64,000 nucleotides of DNA. It comes from Epiperipatus broadwayi (Eukaryota > Onychophora > Udeonychophora > Euonychophora > Peripatidae). This document shows positions 45,906 through 59,045 of this stretch, piece by piece. The notes below the pieces were generated by a model that ran no database searches, was not told the DNA's origin, and was given only the letters and a program-made list of their open reading frames with translations. Position 1 is the stretch's first letter. Every line of letters begins with the position of its first letter. The stretch is from assembly GCA_028023455.1 (NCBI GenBank), contig JAQFVV010000515.1:188001-252000 (forward strand). The letters are read 5' to 3'. Both the position numbers and the translations under genes were made by a program.

Positions 45906-47929
45906 ACCACATCCATTTTAGTAGTCTCATAGCTCTTCTCACACAAATGTGACTTTTCCTATGAATTCTCTGAAATGGTGCTCGAATCTACCTTTCTGAA
46001 ATTAAATTCACCTTCAAAGATGTGTAGGGAAATGCGGCGATGGGCTTACAATTATTACTATATTACAGTATGTCAGATAGGATGTAAGATCATTACTTTG
46101 AATGCACATTAAAAGAGTTATGGCCAGTTGGATTCTATACATCCTCACAGTGTAAGGTAGTGATATGTGTAGTGAGAGCTATTTGTATAGTGCTGGGAAG
46201 TACTTATTGTGCAACTCAATCTAGGCCTGCTATGGCTAAATATGAACACAATAGTTCTATAGGCCATAGGTTTGGCCATGTAAATGGCATATTTATGTCT
46301 TTTGCATGGAAGCAGTGCCAATGAGCAGGATGGATTGTCATAAGTATGAATACCCAAAACCCTGTTACCTATATATTCTTATATTTAATGAGGTAAAGGT
46401 AAAAAAGTTTAAACCTGCCACTTTTATCAGTAGTTACATAAAATAAATGAACGAGTCTAATAATATATCACAACATTTTTTACTTTTATCTTCTAACAGC
46501 AATCAATAAATTTTATGTATTACCTGTCAATATTAGATATTCAGAAAACTACTTCAGTTCATTGCTAAGATAAAATAACAGATTTCCTGAGTTTGTTTAC
46601 ATTTCTGATAACATGTGTTTGTTTCATTAATTCTTCAGGAGTACTGAATGTAATCTTACATTATAACTGATGGTGTTACAATGTTTTGGCTTTAAATCAT
46701 TCTCTTGCTATCTTTATCACTATTTTGTCAGTTTTATAGTTATTTGACAGTAAAAAGTGGAAATAAAATATATTGATTTTTTAATTTAAAAAAAAAAGTT
46801 TTAAAATGTCAGCATCTGACAATGTTTTTTCGGTACCAAGCTGATACACCACCCATTACTTTACTGACAGATAGCTCTTCGTTTACAGAGAACAGTTATG
46901 ATAAGTTTTGAACCTATTCATTTTTTAGTTAGATTTAGAAAATGGAATATATTTCTTTTTATAGTTTGTTTACATTGTTTTGATTATTTCTCCAAACATA
47001 TTTGCTTAATATTTATTTTTTAAGAAAAATAATATAGAGTTTTTATTGGAAAATATTTACTTTTAGAAGAAGACAAAGCAGAAGAATCAATAATTTTATG
47101 TTGCAACTTGTAATTGGCTGAAAATGAATACTTCCATCTTTTCTATAGCAGATTGTTGTTGACATTTTTAAAAAATATATATAAATAAATCTTTAAATTT
47201 AAATAGAATTTCATTAGCATTAAATAAACTGAACAATAATTCATTACGTCTTTAGAAACAATTAAAATGAATGTACTTTTTTAAAAATTTAATATTTTTA
47301 TTAGTGATTATGTTACATTTATTAAAGGAAAAAGTTATTTTTTTTATATATTAGCAAAGTTGAAATAATATTTTTTAGAATAATTTTTGTTTATAAACAT
47401 ATATTTGTAATGAATAATTCAAAATTTTTGATAATATAATGAAAAATAAAAGTAAAATTGATCATATAAAAAATTGGAAATTTAATTAAATCTGCCACCA
47501 GGGAATTCTTAACGATTATGCAAGAAAGTTTTAACAATGAAATTTTATTTAAACAATTGAATGATTTTTGATAGAGAGAAGAACTGAGTGATATTTTTTT
47601 TCATTTAAAATGCCTTCAAATCTTATTTATTTATGTAGATAGTTTTTTGCTGCTAATCTAATAAAAATAATTTTTTAATGCCTTTTTCTTGTGGCTATTT
47701 CAATGGGATATCTATGGCATTAATGAACATTTGCCCCATCAATTAAACTGGTTCTGATTGTGGTGCATTGTTAGGTAAATGCTATTTTTCTGTAGGATTT
47801 TTTAGATCAGAATGTAAAGCTACTTTTGTGACTGTGAAATTGTTTTGTTTCTCTTAATCAGTGGCAGCTTAAGGCAGATCATGAGAGGTCACACCTTTAA
47901 GCCAATGGTCCTTCACTATGCTGTTTAAC
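45906..47929. other. Intergenic, nothing recognised
   Basis: Looks mostly unique; a poly-T and poly-A rich part near 46780-47470. No coding frame supported. Flanks the LTR element. Confidence 0.45.
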
Positions 47930-47933
47930 ACAG

Positions 47934-50143
47934 TGTAACAATCCGGAGAATAGCACTTAACATAATCTGCACTACAGGGCACCATCTAGGCATTTGAACC
48001 TAGAAAAATTTATAAAGTAGGCAGATACGTCAGTCAAAAAAAAAAATTTTTTTTTTTTTTAAATTTTGATTCCGGTCGTTAGCCCATGTCACTAACTCAG
48101 TGGAATAGCAGAGATTTAATAAGATAATCTAAGAGTATATATAAAAAAAAGAATAAAATAAGCCACTGCCAGTAATTAACATACAAAAATTTATTTACGC
48201 ACATATATATAAGATTTAAAACTATTTTAGTATTAGTTTTACATTTTAACATTTAACATTATTTTTAACTTTACCTTAGATTTTAATTTACATTTTAATT
48301 TCTATTATATTATAAGTTTACATTTTAATTAAGTTCGCACAGATGGGATTATAAAAGCTTGTTTTAATATGTTGCTATAGATTGGTTACGTAGATTACAC
48401 GGTTAAATACATTTCAAAGTAAACATAAACGATCAAAATACAAAATTATTGATTACTGACAATTGCGGAGGGAAATTTATACGTAACCCAATAGTATTCA
48501 CCATAAGATACTTGCATTGTCACCAATAACTTAAAAGACATCCGAATAAATACATTTTTGATACTCACCGTAAGGTATCATTATTTATCGAATGTCTATA
48601 TATTTTGATCAAATATGGAAACGCAAAACATAGTTAACCAATAAACAATCCATGCAAGCATCTATAAACAACTTAATTTAATGCATTTCTATTTAGGGTC
48701 GAGTATGAATAGACCACATAAATTTGCTTTTGAAAATAAACATTGTATCCCTATTTAACCTTAGGTTAAAATTCGTAGTCAAACTGGCATCAATTCATCT
48801 GATATATCGATGTATTCAATGTAATAAAATACGGCAGCACAAAAAGTTAAGAGAAGAAATTGCTTCTCATGAGATAGGAATATTACATCTATCTGCAAAG
48901 AAGAGCAATAAAACAAAAAACTCCATAGAAAGGAACTGCAGTATCCGACTTATAATTCCTTCCATAGGCAAACGGAAGTGTGCGGCGTATGAAGCGATTC
49001 TGCCCGTAGCGAATCAATATTACATCTACTAATCACACCAATATATCCAATCCATTGACCCAATTCAACAATGAAACAAATAACCTAAGATTGCCCCCCC
49101 CTAATATAACTTTACAAATCTATACAGCCATTCACGCCCGACTTAAGTTTAACATTGATATATTTTAATTTATCAGAAAACAGAAATCATAAATAAACTT
49201 AAAGAACAAAGTTAAATAAATGGAAATGATTTTAAATAAATAAATAACAAATACATCAAATAACATTATTAATGAAGAATTTAGTTTGGTCAGATAGGAT
49301 TCTATTGCATTATTTACTAAAAAGTTTTAAAATTTAGAGTTCTTATTGTTTCAAGTGAATATAAAGTTCTTACGATTTTTAAAACGTCCAACTTTATCCG
49401 TTGCTTGCCATGAATGTGAATTCCCATGCCGTCCTAAAATTGGTATTCTGTTGGCCGATTTATTTATCCATCCGGAGGTTTTTTGCTTTAACTGGTCCTC
49501 AATGTAGAAAAACGATAGTTCATTTTTTTTTCTTTCTTAGCAAAGCTGAAGGGATTGAATCGTGCGTCATTTTTCAATCCCTTCTCCTTCACTTCCACAC
49601 TAACACATATCTCTCACATCGTAATAATCAATCACTTAAATAATTTCCAAACTTGTCCTTTTTATATTAATGTGAAGGATTGAATTTACATTACGTCACC
49701 GATGCGATGGTCCTTTCGCTGCGGTCCGATTCCATAGGGATTTCTTCTTATTTGCTAACAGTTTCTATTGTTTTCCTACCTGACCGATGTTTTTACATTT
49801 AAATGTCCAAGGCTGGTTTACATTTGACTAATTAAATTTATCATTTCCATTTCTGATTAATTAACCTGTTTTCCAAATCAAAGATATATTTAAAGATAAA
49901 TTTAAAGATATAATTTTATTTCCAAATCTTTTTAAAATTTAGTTTTAAAATACTTTTTCTTTAATAAAGTTTTATTTTAATAATTTTTCATTATCTGTGC
50001 GATTTAATATATAAGAGTTTAAGATGATATTTAATTTCAATTTTTAATTCTTAAAGAAAATTTTTAAATGCGAACTTTTTAATTTACTTTCATGTTTAAT
50101 AAATAAATAAAAAACAATGTAACGAACGTCTGTGCTCGTTACA
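47934..50143 (-). repeat. LTR (3' LTR in element sense), 2210 bp
   Basis: Plus-strand edges tgtaacaatccggagaatag and gtctgtgctcgttaca. Differs from the other LTR at only a small number of positions by eye (for example ccggag/ccagag, caccatct/cgccatct, gattgcccccccc/gattaccctcccc). Its inner side (50144 on) is not purine-rich in element sense, so a standard polypurine tract is not obvious. Confidence 0.95.
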
Positions 50144-50805
50144 TATCAGTAAAGTTGCTTAAAAAAAAATGATCAAAAAAAAAATATTTTACTTAGGGTT
50201 AGTAATTATGGTACACGACTAACAAAATTTACAAACATTCGGTTAGTATAAAGACTATATATAAAAAACATGTTTACTATCGCTTTCCTAAGGACCATTT
50301 ATGTCTACGCCTCCTCCCCACAAGAGTTCTATTATTATTTTTTTTATACATTTTATTTTTACACATGGCATGACAAGCAAATTTTATAAATTATTTATTT
50401 AAATAAGGTTGCATTGAGATAAATATGTTTTAAGAAATAATGGGTTTAAACGTGTATATTTGCAGCACAATTATAAATACCACCAACTTATTTATGACTG
50501 ATTGAAATGCATACATAGGGTTACACTGAAGTAATTCCCAAAGGTACTCATCGTAAGGCACCACATTTCGATCATAAACTTATGTGGCTGTGCACACCTA
50601 TACACATAAAAGTATAATATATATATCAACAACAAAATATCAATCGCAACCTTTTGACTTTCTTTTTAACGAAATACAGTTTAAAATTATTTATACTTTC
50701 TAGTGTTTAATATATGTGCTATTTCATTCTGGCAGTGCTTTTATAAGATTTAAAGTATACGACTATATGTAAACAGATAAAATATTTCATTTTGAAAAAA
50801 GAAAT

Positions 50806-51207
50806 TTACTCAGGGTATATGTGGTTTTTATTAAAGATCAGCCCCACGTTGAGCGCCAGTTGTAACGATCCAGAGAAAGCAAACTTAACGTGATCTGCAC
50901 TACAGGGCACCATGTCTTGTCTAATATCTCTGCTAAGGTTTTCAAATCTTTGTGACATTTTCTGATTTCTTTCCTCCATTTTCTGATCTCTTTTCTCTGC
51001 ATTCTGTCTAAGCTGTCTCAGCAACCAATTCAAGTCCCAGCCTTCCTGTTTAATCTCCTTTATCGGTATCTGTTCCGATATTTCTGTAACTAAATTCTCT
51101 GGCATAGCTATAGTTTTCTGTGCACCCTCATCTCTATCCTGGCTCATACCACACTGCTCATTGCTTCTGTTTCTTTGTTCATTTTGTATACTATATATTC
51201 CTTTCAA
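50806..51207 (-). pseudogene. Coiled-coil frame fused to U5/PBS-like sequence
   Basis: A 133-codon frame. Residues 1-97 are charged and helical (LRQLRQNAEKRDQKMEERNQ, RFENLSRDIRQD), similar in style to the coiled-coil frame at 55.7-56.7 kb and possibly a gag-type N-terminus. From residue 98 the frame reads through sequence that is an LTR end (50862-50916), a primer-binding-site copy (50844-50861) and leader. So the last 36 residues are not a natural protein end but the product of a junction. It is probably a truncated second gag-like gene joined to the 5' end of another copy. Confidence 0.55.
50844..50916 (-). repeat. Second U5-end plus primer-binding-site module
   Basis: Plus-strand gccccacgttgagcgccagt at 50844 is followed by tgtaacgatccagagaaagc and ctgcactacagggcaccat. 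It copies the junction at 56817-56890 with several differences. A complete element should have only one, next to its 5' LTR; this is an extra, diverged copy deep in the 3' half. Confidence 0.85.
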
Positions 51208-52035
51208 AGTTATTATTATTACGCCTACTAAATATTTGATTTTTAAAACTTTTATACTTTTAATATGGCTGTTTGCTGCTCTCCCCCTTCAAGAACGACT
51301 CGTTCGCTTCCATCCCAACTCTATGCCTAACTCACTAATATATCTATAAGCCCACACCATTTTGATGCCCGTCCAACATATAATCAATTAAAAAAAAAAA
51401 ATTTGTGTCCCTACTTTTTATTTTATAAAATATACGAAATTCTTTTTTTATTTAAAAAAAATCCCTTCTTTTTTTCTAGCTTTAATAAAATATACGAAAA
51501 ATTTTAAAAAAAAATCTTTTTTTTTTTTTCGTCTATATATCTAAAGTATAACACATATTTTAATATTAAAGATGACTTAATAAAAATTTAACTCACCCCC
51601 GGTCTCTTCTTCCAGCTGTTTTTTTTTTATTTTATTATATATATATACTTAAATGGTTCATGCTTATGACCTAATTTCGTTTACCCGTCTGCACCAATTT
51701 CAAACCTTTTCACTTTTGGTTAATTTGACGTTACTTTTATATATATATTTCTTACTCATTTTAAACCACTCCAATTCATAAAAATACTTTGATAAAACAA
51801 CGAGACCCCCCTTTTCTTTTAATCTAAATTTCTTTTCTCTGCTCCCTAATGACAAATTTATAAGAGGATGACTTATAACTTGATCAATCATCCTCAGGCA
51901 CCAGTCACTAGTGAACAGGAAAGACACAAAATAAATTTAATAAATTTTTTTGCTATATACACACAAAAGTCCATAACTCAGAGTATGTAGGTGTTTACAT
52001 CGAAGCCTCACTTGGTCATCCAAATGCGGAAAAAA

Positions 52036-52164
52036 AATCTTACATATATACATTATTCAAAAAAAAATTTGACTCAAAATCATTAATTTTGACCAAAAGA
52101 ATTATATATATACTCCATAATCTCTTCAGGGGTGGAAATGAGTTACAAGCCCCATGACTTGGGC
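52036..52164 (-). repeat. Leader duplicate (matches 56708-56829)
   Basis: acatatatacattattcaaa, aaatcattaattttgaccaa and ggggtggaaatgagttacaa occur in both places in the same order. The 20-base phrase catccaaatgcggaaaaaaa lies on both sides of this copy (about 52014 and 52170), as if the segment was inserted with, or recombined at, that repeat. Confidence 0.88.
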
Positions 52165-52249
52165 ATCCAAATGCGGAAAAAAAACCTATGTGCCAGTCAA
52201 AACATGCTTATCCATCTAACATGAGCTGGAACTCACAAAATGTACTTCA

Positions 52250-52350
52250 AACCCAGTCAAGCCCGAGATTTAGGTCAGGGACCAGCCTGGATTCGAACCC
52301 ACTCTCCAAGCACCAGATCTAACACCCAATGGATAACATAACAATGGTAG
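52250..52350 (-). repeat. tRNA-like sequence with perfect B box
   Basis: On the minus strand: tatccattgggtgttagatc (A-box-like), gtgcttggagagtgggttcg and a continuing perfect GGTTCGAATCC B box. Spacing of about 40 bases suits a tRNA-derived head. It may be an old SINE inserted in the element's interior. No acceptor pairing is evident. Confidence 0.5.
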
Positions 52351-55300
52351 CACACGGGATTTAATTCTTCATCCGGCCCACTAGCAAATCGGAGAAAACA
52401 ATAAGACTCATGGACTTAAACATATATATAAACAACGTAAATACTAGACATTCCACAGATAAAATCTAACATATTTAAATAATAGGGGCTTTACTAATGA
52501 ATACCTATGGGCAATTAGTGAATTGGATTGATTTAATAATGAGACAGAAACTGATATATGATGAATTAAAATATATTTATTGACAATTGTTGTTGGCAAA
52601 TGCACACAGGCATTTCATTTATAAAGTAACATTCTCTAGACTATTTGAACAATAATTGATGTTGGCAAATAGGTTTGTGGCTATGATTTAATGGAGCCAA
52701 ATATCCTGCTATACAACTAATCACTATATTAACTTATTTGTTATGTCCTTTTATAATCAGTTCGAGTGGCTCCTTTACGTAAAATCAAATCAAGTCTGGA
52801 GTGAAACTTAATACATCTGACTATAATCAATTTATATATTAACTATGGGCTTATAAAGCATCCCAGATAGCTTAAGATTGAACGGGTTTTCAAGAATGCT
52901 TCGGTTCAATGCCGAAGATTGCATATTAGGGAGGAAAGAGTTGGCTATAACGATTTTACTAATACGCTAGGCACAAGTAAAATATAATAATAAAGTGGCT
53001 CTGCGGATGGAAGAATAATTTTAGGGTTTTTGTGACAAACAACGGTTTACCCAATAACCGATCGTCATGCTGCAAAAGGGAACCTTTATTTGGTTCATAA
53101 GAAGCGGGGGACTTACGTGCTAATCTGGCCCGTAGCTCAGACTTCACTACTGCACTACCCTATAAGAGAAGATGTACTGGCAACGCCGTGGCTCCATCTT
53201 ATATATAAAACAGCACAACGAGAAAAATATTAATAAGTTTCACATCCGCCAAGCCGAAGGATATTATAAATGAAATATCACATATTAAATGAACACAAGT
53301 TTATCAGCTTGATGAAAAGAGCCAACTCTTCTGTAGCATGAGAAATACGATATGCTACTGACAGGAATATATAGATACAAACTTTACTTTATCCCGTTCA
53401 ATCTCTTTAGTTATCTATAACTACTAAACTTTTAAAAGGGGGAAAAGTATATTTAATAGGGGACTTACGAATACTTAACTAAAAAAATATACTTATGATT
53501 GCACTCCAGGATAGTTTAATCTTTAGCAATATAATAATTAAAGGTTGAAAAGCCACATTTTATATTTATATTAATTAATTTATTAAATGACAAAATATGA
53601 ATTTGGGTTTCGAAACAGCGCACGAAATGACGCTATATAAATAATAATACGAAGATTTTAGATTTATATGTTTAAAAACATATTCTATAATTAAATGCAC
53701 GCCGTTTCAAAACATAGGCACAACTAATAATAATTAAAAATAAGCAAAAGAAAAGCAAAATATAACTGCAGTGATTAAATTATATAGCAAAACATTAATT
53801 AACACAGAAATTTACAAAAGTATTTCATATTATAGAATTTAAAGATTAGTTGACAAACAATTTAGAAAGAAGTTTCGATAATATGGTTAGCTAACCTGTT
53901 TTTGAAGAAATCATGATTATTTTTGAAATTCACAGAGCTCTGCTATTTTAAATAATATTATAACAGTTCTGTAGCTGAACTGGATAGATTCGAGCTGGAA
54001 CGAAGGTGAGTTCTTTGGCAGCTTATGGCATGTTCTTATTCAGTTGCGAGATGATTTAAAATGGTGTTGGAATGACAGCAAGTCCCTTTTAGCGGCATAC
54101 GGCATCTTTCATTTGGTGTAAGCTTTTGGTTGTTGCTTCGGCATTTGATGGATTGAACTCGCGTTCCATCACGGGAACGGCAGCAAAATTGTGCCTGACT
54201 TTAGCCAGACATGGTAAAATTAAACAATTTATAACTTGGATAATAATAGCTCTTCAAAAGCAAGATGGAGTATATCTCTTCCCGCTTAAAATAATGCCTA
54301 TTTATCCATTTCCACTAAACCTTAACACCTTTTTGGAATTTCGTTTGCCTCGGAACCAATTGACTTTTAATTAAATAAAATAATACAATCCAATTTCTGC
54401 AACAGATAACGTCTCCGAGGTGTTATATTTAATTTACTTTAAAAAATTATTAAAACATATAAATTATATAATTTGATTCAGTTTCATTAATTAAATTCCT
54501 TTTTAGGTGTTAAAGAATGTTAAAGCTTAGCAGAAGGAACGGTATTCTGATTTAATGATAAGGTCTTTTGTGCAAACAAAAATCAATCAGTAAACTAGAT
54601 TTTACTTTTTACCCGGGTGCGTCACTAATTGATTTCTTGTTTACACAAAATTCTCATTTTTAATTATAAACGGATTTTTATTTTACTGAAATAAATAACT
54701 TTTAACATATTTGTTTTTACCAAATTATTTGTTTAAAAAAAAGCAAATTTAAAGAAAATACTTTAGTTTCAATTATATATGTAAAACATTAAATCAGAAA
54801 GCCGTTAAATATATTTTAAAGAAAACATTTTACATTATAGTATATCTTTTTTATTTTAACTTAAATATATATATATAAATCATTTTGCCACTATTCCAAG
54901 GTTTAAATTATCCATCCACATACGAATATTATAGCGAAATATAATTAAGAATTGACTGAAAATTAATAAAACATTTTATAATAATTTATGAGCATTTCTC
55001 CGCTATAATTTTATCAAACCTGTCTAATTATAGCGTGTTTCGTATGTAAATGGATGATGCAACTCAAGCGGCCATTATAGCAAAGTTTTCCCACTCGACT
55101 TATATATAACATTTTTACATATGACATTTCTACATTTAAGATAGGTTCAAAACTAGTTCAGACGAGTAGGTCATTAGGTTGATGGTGAAACGGAAAGGGA
55201 TTGGAGGTTTACATTTCATATCAGTAAACTTAGTAAAAAAAAAACAAATAAAAAAAAAGACTTTACTTATATAAATCCGAAGCTAAATTATGGCTTCTTT

Positions 55301-55740
55301 CAAAGTATAAACTCATGGCCCAATCCTACACTAAACTTATGGTAATACATCATACTAGATTACACTATCATAATACATTTAGTGCTTCTAACAATTATCA
55401 ACACACATAATGAAATCATCGGTTATTAGTTAATATTTTAAACTTAAACAGATATATACCCAAATGAGTATACATCTTTGTCAAAATAATGGATATGTTT
55501 TATATATATAAAATATAATACGTGTAATAAATATATAAAAGGTTATATAGATAATATATGGATAAAATATAAAGTATATAATAGATAAAATGGATATAGA
55601 TAAAATGTAATGTGTGTAATACCAATATAAAGGGTATGTAAATAAATATAAAGTGTATCATATATATATAAGGTATATAAATAAAATATAGAGTGTATAA
55701 TATATATGGAGTGATCAAATCACTCACAAAAACAACTAAC
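52351..55740. other. LTR element interior without recognisable genes
   Basis: No pol motif in any frame. 54908-54950 and 55022-55058 form an imperfect inverted repeat (catccacatacgaa against ttcgtatgtaaatggatg). From 55214, catatcagtaaacttag followed by A runs resembles the sequence just inside the left LTR (50143-50200), a second hint of rearrangement. Confidence 0.5.
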
Positions 55741-55743
55741 AAT

Positions 55744-56700
55744 TTAAATAGGATCTGGGGGTTGTTTAAAGAGTAACTCCACGCCGGGGTTGAAATAACA
55801 TCCCAACAGATCATCATCATCATCGTCAGTTGTCCAACCGTCTTCATCATCATCGGTTATCCATTCATAGCTTTCATTTTTGTCTTTCAACCTCACAGGA
55901 GATCGCTTAGGGTGCATTGTCAGACTTAGTGCGAATTCGCTGCCTTCATACAGTATCTTGTTATGCAGCTCGACATTCTTTTCTTCCGTAAGTGCTTTTC
56001 CCCATTCCTTGCTTTGATTTTGCATCTCTTGGGATTCATCCTTTTCCAACCCAACTTGTTCTTCATGCCGGGACAATGTGCTATTTTCATAATTAAGCTG
56101 GCACTTATGCTCGCTTAAAAAGTCGTTTCCTTTGATGTTGATGCTTTGCTGATCGACTTTGGCTTCCCCCTCTCTAAAATCATTTTCAGTATCATCTTCA
56201 GTCTGGTCAATAACTTGCACTATCTCATGTCTATTAAGTCTTTTATCTTGGTAGTCACTAGCAAAGTTGCTTTCCTTACTTTCCTTTTCTGTCTCTTCTT
56301 TCATTTCTGCTACATCTCTCAATTCTGGAATACATGCTGTGATAATGTTTTCTTCTCGGTCAGTTATTTGACTTCTTTGTAGCAGGTTTTCTTTTATTTC
56401 ATATATTTCCTCTCTGATCTCCCTTTGGGCTTCTTCATACTCTTGCACTTTACTGTTAAATTCTGCCCCTACTTTAAAGACCCTTTCTTTCAAACCCTTT
56501 TCTTGACATTCTACTTGTTCAACTAAAGCCTTCACTTCTTCTTTAATCACAACAAATTCCTTTCTATTTTCTTCTTGGTTTTTATGTAACATTTCTTTAA
56601 ATTCTCCCCTCATTTCTTCAGATTTCTGCTGGCAGCTGGTTGACAATTCCTGTAGACCTTGGCACAACATTTCTTCCAGCCTTTTATCTCTGTCTGCCAT
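55744..56700 (-). CDS. Coiled-coil ORF of the LTR element (gag position)
   Basis: An intact 318-codon frame, the first after the leader, starting 117 bases past the primer-binding site. Residues 1-125 are almost all charged helix with heptad-like spacing (QELSTSCQQKSEEMRGEFKE, KEEVKALVEQVECQEKGLKE). Residues 130-255 are acidic and polar. The last 45 residues hold a run of Asp (WITDDDEDGWTTDDDDDDLL) and end in FKQPPDPI. No CCHC knuckle, protease or RT motif. Its location is that of gag, and a self-assembling coiled coil could serve such a role, but this is inference. Its openness alongside near-identical LTRs suggests it was kept until recently. Confidence 0.75.
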   Translation of the reverse strand: MADRDKRLEEMLCQGLQELSTSCQQKSEEMRGEFKEMLHKNQEENRKEFVVIKEEVKALVEQVECQEKGLKERVFKVGAEFNSKVQEYEEAQREIREEIYEIKENLLQRSQITDREENIITACIPELRDVAEMKEETEKESKESNFASDYQDKRLNRHEIVQVIDQTEDDTENDFREGEAKVDQQSINIKGNDFLSEHKCQLNYENSTLSRHEEQVGLEKDESQEMQNQSKEWGKALTEEKNVELHNKILYEGSEFALSLTMHPKRSPVRLKDKNESYEWITDDDEDGWTTDDDDDDLLGCYFNPGVELLFKQPPDPI

Positions 56701-56816
56701 CTCTTGTCTTACATATATACATTATTCAAAAAAAATTTGACTCAAAATCATTAATTTTGACCAAAAGAATTATATATATACTCCATAATCTCTTCAGGGG
56801 TGGAAATGAGTTACAA

Positions 56817-56834
56817 GCCCCACGTTGGGCGCCA
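56817..56834 (-). promoter_or_regulatory. Primer-binding site, tRNA-Lys(1,2) type
   Basis: Read in element sense: TGGCGCCCAACGTGGGGC, 18 bases, two bases after the end of the LTR. This is the form used with the tRNA-Lys(1,2) 3' end in known retroelements, so minus-strand DNA synthesis would be primed by that tRNA. It fixes the element's orientation and which LTR is 5'. Confidence 0.93.
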
Positions 56835-56836
56835 GT

Positions 56837-59045
56837 TGTAACAATCCAGAGAATAGCACTTAACATAATCTGCACTACAGGGCGCCATCTAGGCATTTGA
56901 ACCTAGAAAAATTTATAAAGTAGGCAGATACGTCAGTCAAAAAAAAAATTTTTTTTTTTTAAATTTTGATTCCGGTCGTTAGCCCATGTCACTAGCTCAG
57001 TGGAATAGCAGAGATTTAATAAGATAATCTAAGAGTATATATAAAAAAAAGAATAAAATAAGCCACTGCCAGTAATTAACATACAAAAATTTATTTACGC
57101 ACATATATATAAGATTTAAAACTATTTTAGTATTAGTTTTACATTTTAACATTTAACATTATTTTTAACTTTACCTTAGATTTTAATTTACATTTTAATT
57201 TCTATTATATTATAAGTTTACATTTTAATTAAGTTCGCACAGATGGGATTATAAAAGCTTGTTTCAATATGTTGCTATAGATCGGTTACATAGATTACAT
57301 GGTTAAACACATTTCAAAGTAAACATAAACGATCAAAATACAAAATTATTGATTACTGACAATTGCGGAGGGAAATTTATACGTAACCCAATAGTATTCA
57401 CCATAAGATACTTGCATTGTCACCAATAACTTAAAAGACATCCGAATAAATACATTTTTGATACTCACTGTAAGGTATCATTATTTATCGAATGTCTATA
57501 TATTTTGATCAAATATGGAAACGCAAAACATAGTTAACCAATAAACAATCCATGCAAGCATCTTTAAACAACTTAAATTTAATGCATTTCTATTTAGGGT
57601 CGAGTATGAATAGACCACATAAATTTGCTTTTGAAAATAAACATTGTATCCCTATTTAACCTTAGGTTAAAATTCATAGTCAAACTGGCATCAATTCATC
57701 TGATATATCGATGTATTCAATGTAATAAAATACGGCAGCACAAAAAGTTAAGAGAAGAAATTGCTTCTCATGAGATAGGAATATTACATCTATCTGCAAA
57801 GAAGAGCAATAAAACAAAAAACTCCATAGAAAGGAACTGCGGTATCCGACTTATAATTCCTTCCATAGGCAAACGGAAGTGTGCGGCGTATGAAGCAATT
57901 CTGCCTGTAGCGAATAAATATTACATCTACTAATCACACCAATATATCCAATCCATTGACCCAATTCAACAACGAAACAAATAACCTAAGATTACCCTCC
58001 CCTAATATAACTTTACAAATCTATACAGCCATTCACGCCCGACTTAAGTTTAACATTGATATATTTTAATTTATCGGAAAACAGAAATCATAAATAAACT
58101 TAAAGAACAAAGTTAAATAAATGGAAATGATTTTAAATAAATAAATAACAAATACATCAAATAACATTATTAATGAAGAATTTAGTTTGGTCAGATAGGA
58201 TTCTATTGCATTATTTACTAAAAAGTTTTAAAATTTAGAGTTCTTATTGTTTCAAGTGAATATAAAGTTCTTACGATTTTTAAAACGTCCAACTTTATCT
58301 GTTGCTTGCCATGAATGTGAATTCCCACACCGTCCTAAAATTGGTATTCTGTTGGCCAATTTATTTATCCATCCGGAGGTTTTTTGCTTTAACTGGTCCT
58401 CAATGTAGAAAAACGATAGTTCATTTCTTTTTCTTTCTTAGCAAAGCTGAAGGGATTGAATCGTGCGTCTTTTTTCAATCCCTTCTCCTTCACTTCCGCA
58501 CTAACACATATCTCTCACATCGTAATAATCAATCACTTAAATAATTTCCAAACTTGTCCTTTTTATATTAATGTGAAGGATTGAATTTACATTACGTCAC
58601 CGATGCGATGGTCCTTTCGCTGCGGTCCGATTCCATAGGGATTTCTTCTTATTTGCTAACAGTTTCTATTGTTTTCCTATCTGACCGATGTTTTTACATT
58701 TAAATGCCCAAGGCTGGTTTACATTTGACTAATTAAATTTATCATTTCCATTTCTGATTAATTAACCTGTTTTCCAAATCAAAGATATATTTAAAGATAA
58801 ATTTAAAGATATAATTTTATTTCCAAATCTTTTTAAAATTTAGTTTTAAAATACTTTTTCTTTAATAAAGTTTTATTTTAATAATTTTTCATTATCTGTG
58901 CGATTTAATATATAAGAGTTTAAGATGATATTTAATTTCAATTTTTAATTCTTAAAGAAAATTTTTAAATGCGAACTTTTTAATTTACTTTCATGTTTAA
59001 TAAATAAATAAAAAAACAATGTAACGAACGTCTGTGCTCGTTACA
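56837..59045 (-). repeat. LTR (5' LTR in element sense), 2209 bp
   Basis: Edges tgtaacaatccagagaatag and gtctgtgctcgttaca on the plus strand. Pol II promoter elements should lie in it (element sense, from 59045 downward), but I cannot point to a convincing TATA site. The short frames at 57625-57933 and 58302-58544 have twins in the other LTR simply because the LTRs are copies. Confidence 0.95.

Noticed and set aside
48724-49032. 102-codon frame with a near-identical twin at 57625-57933, plus the 80-codon pair at 49401 and 58302
   Set aside because: They lie in the two LTRs and match only because the LTRs are recent copies; they run against the element's sense strand and have no motif.
55500-55853. 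117-codon frame rich in Tyr, Ile and Phe
   Set aside because: Mostly translation of an AT-rich (TATA/ATAAA) stretch downstream of the coiled-coil ORF; biased composition, no motif.
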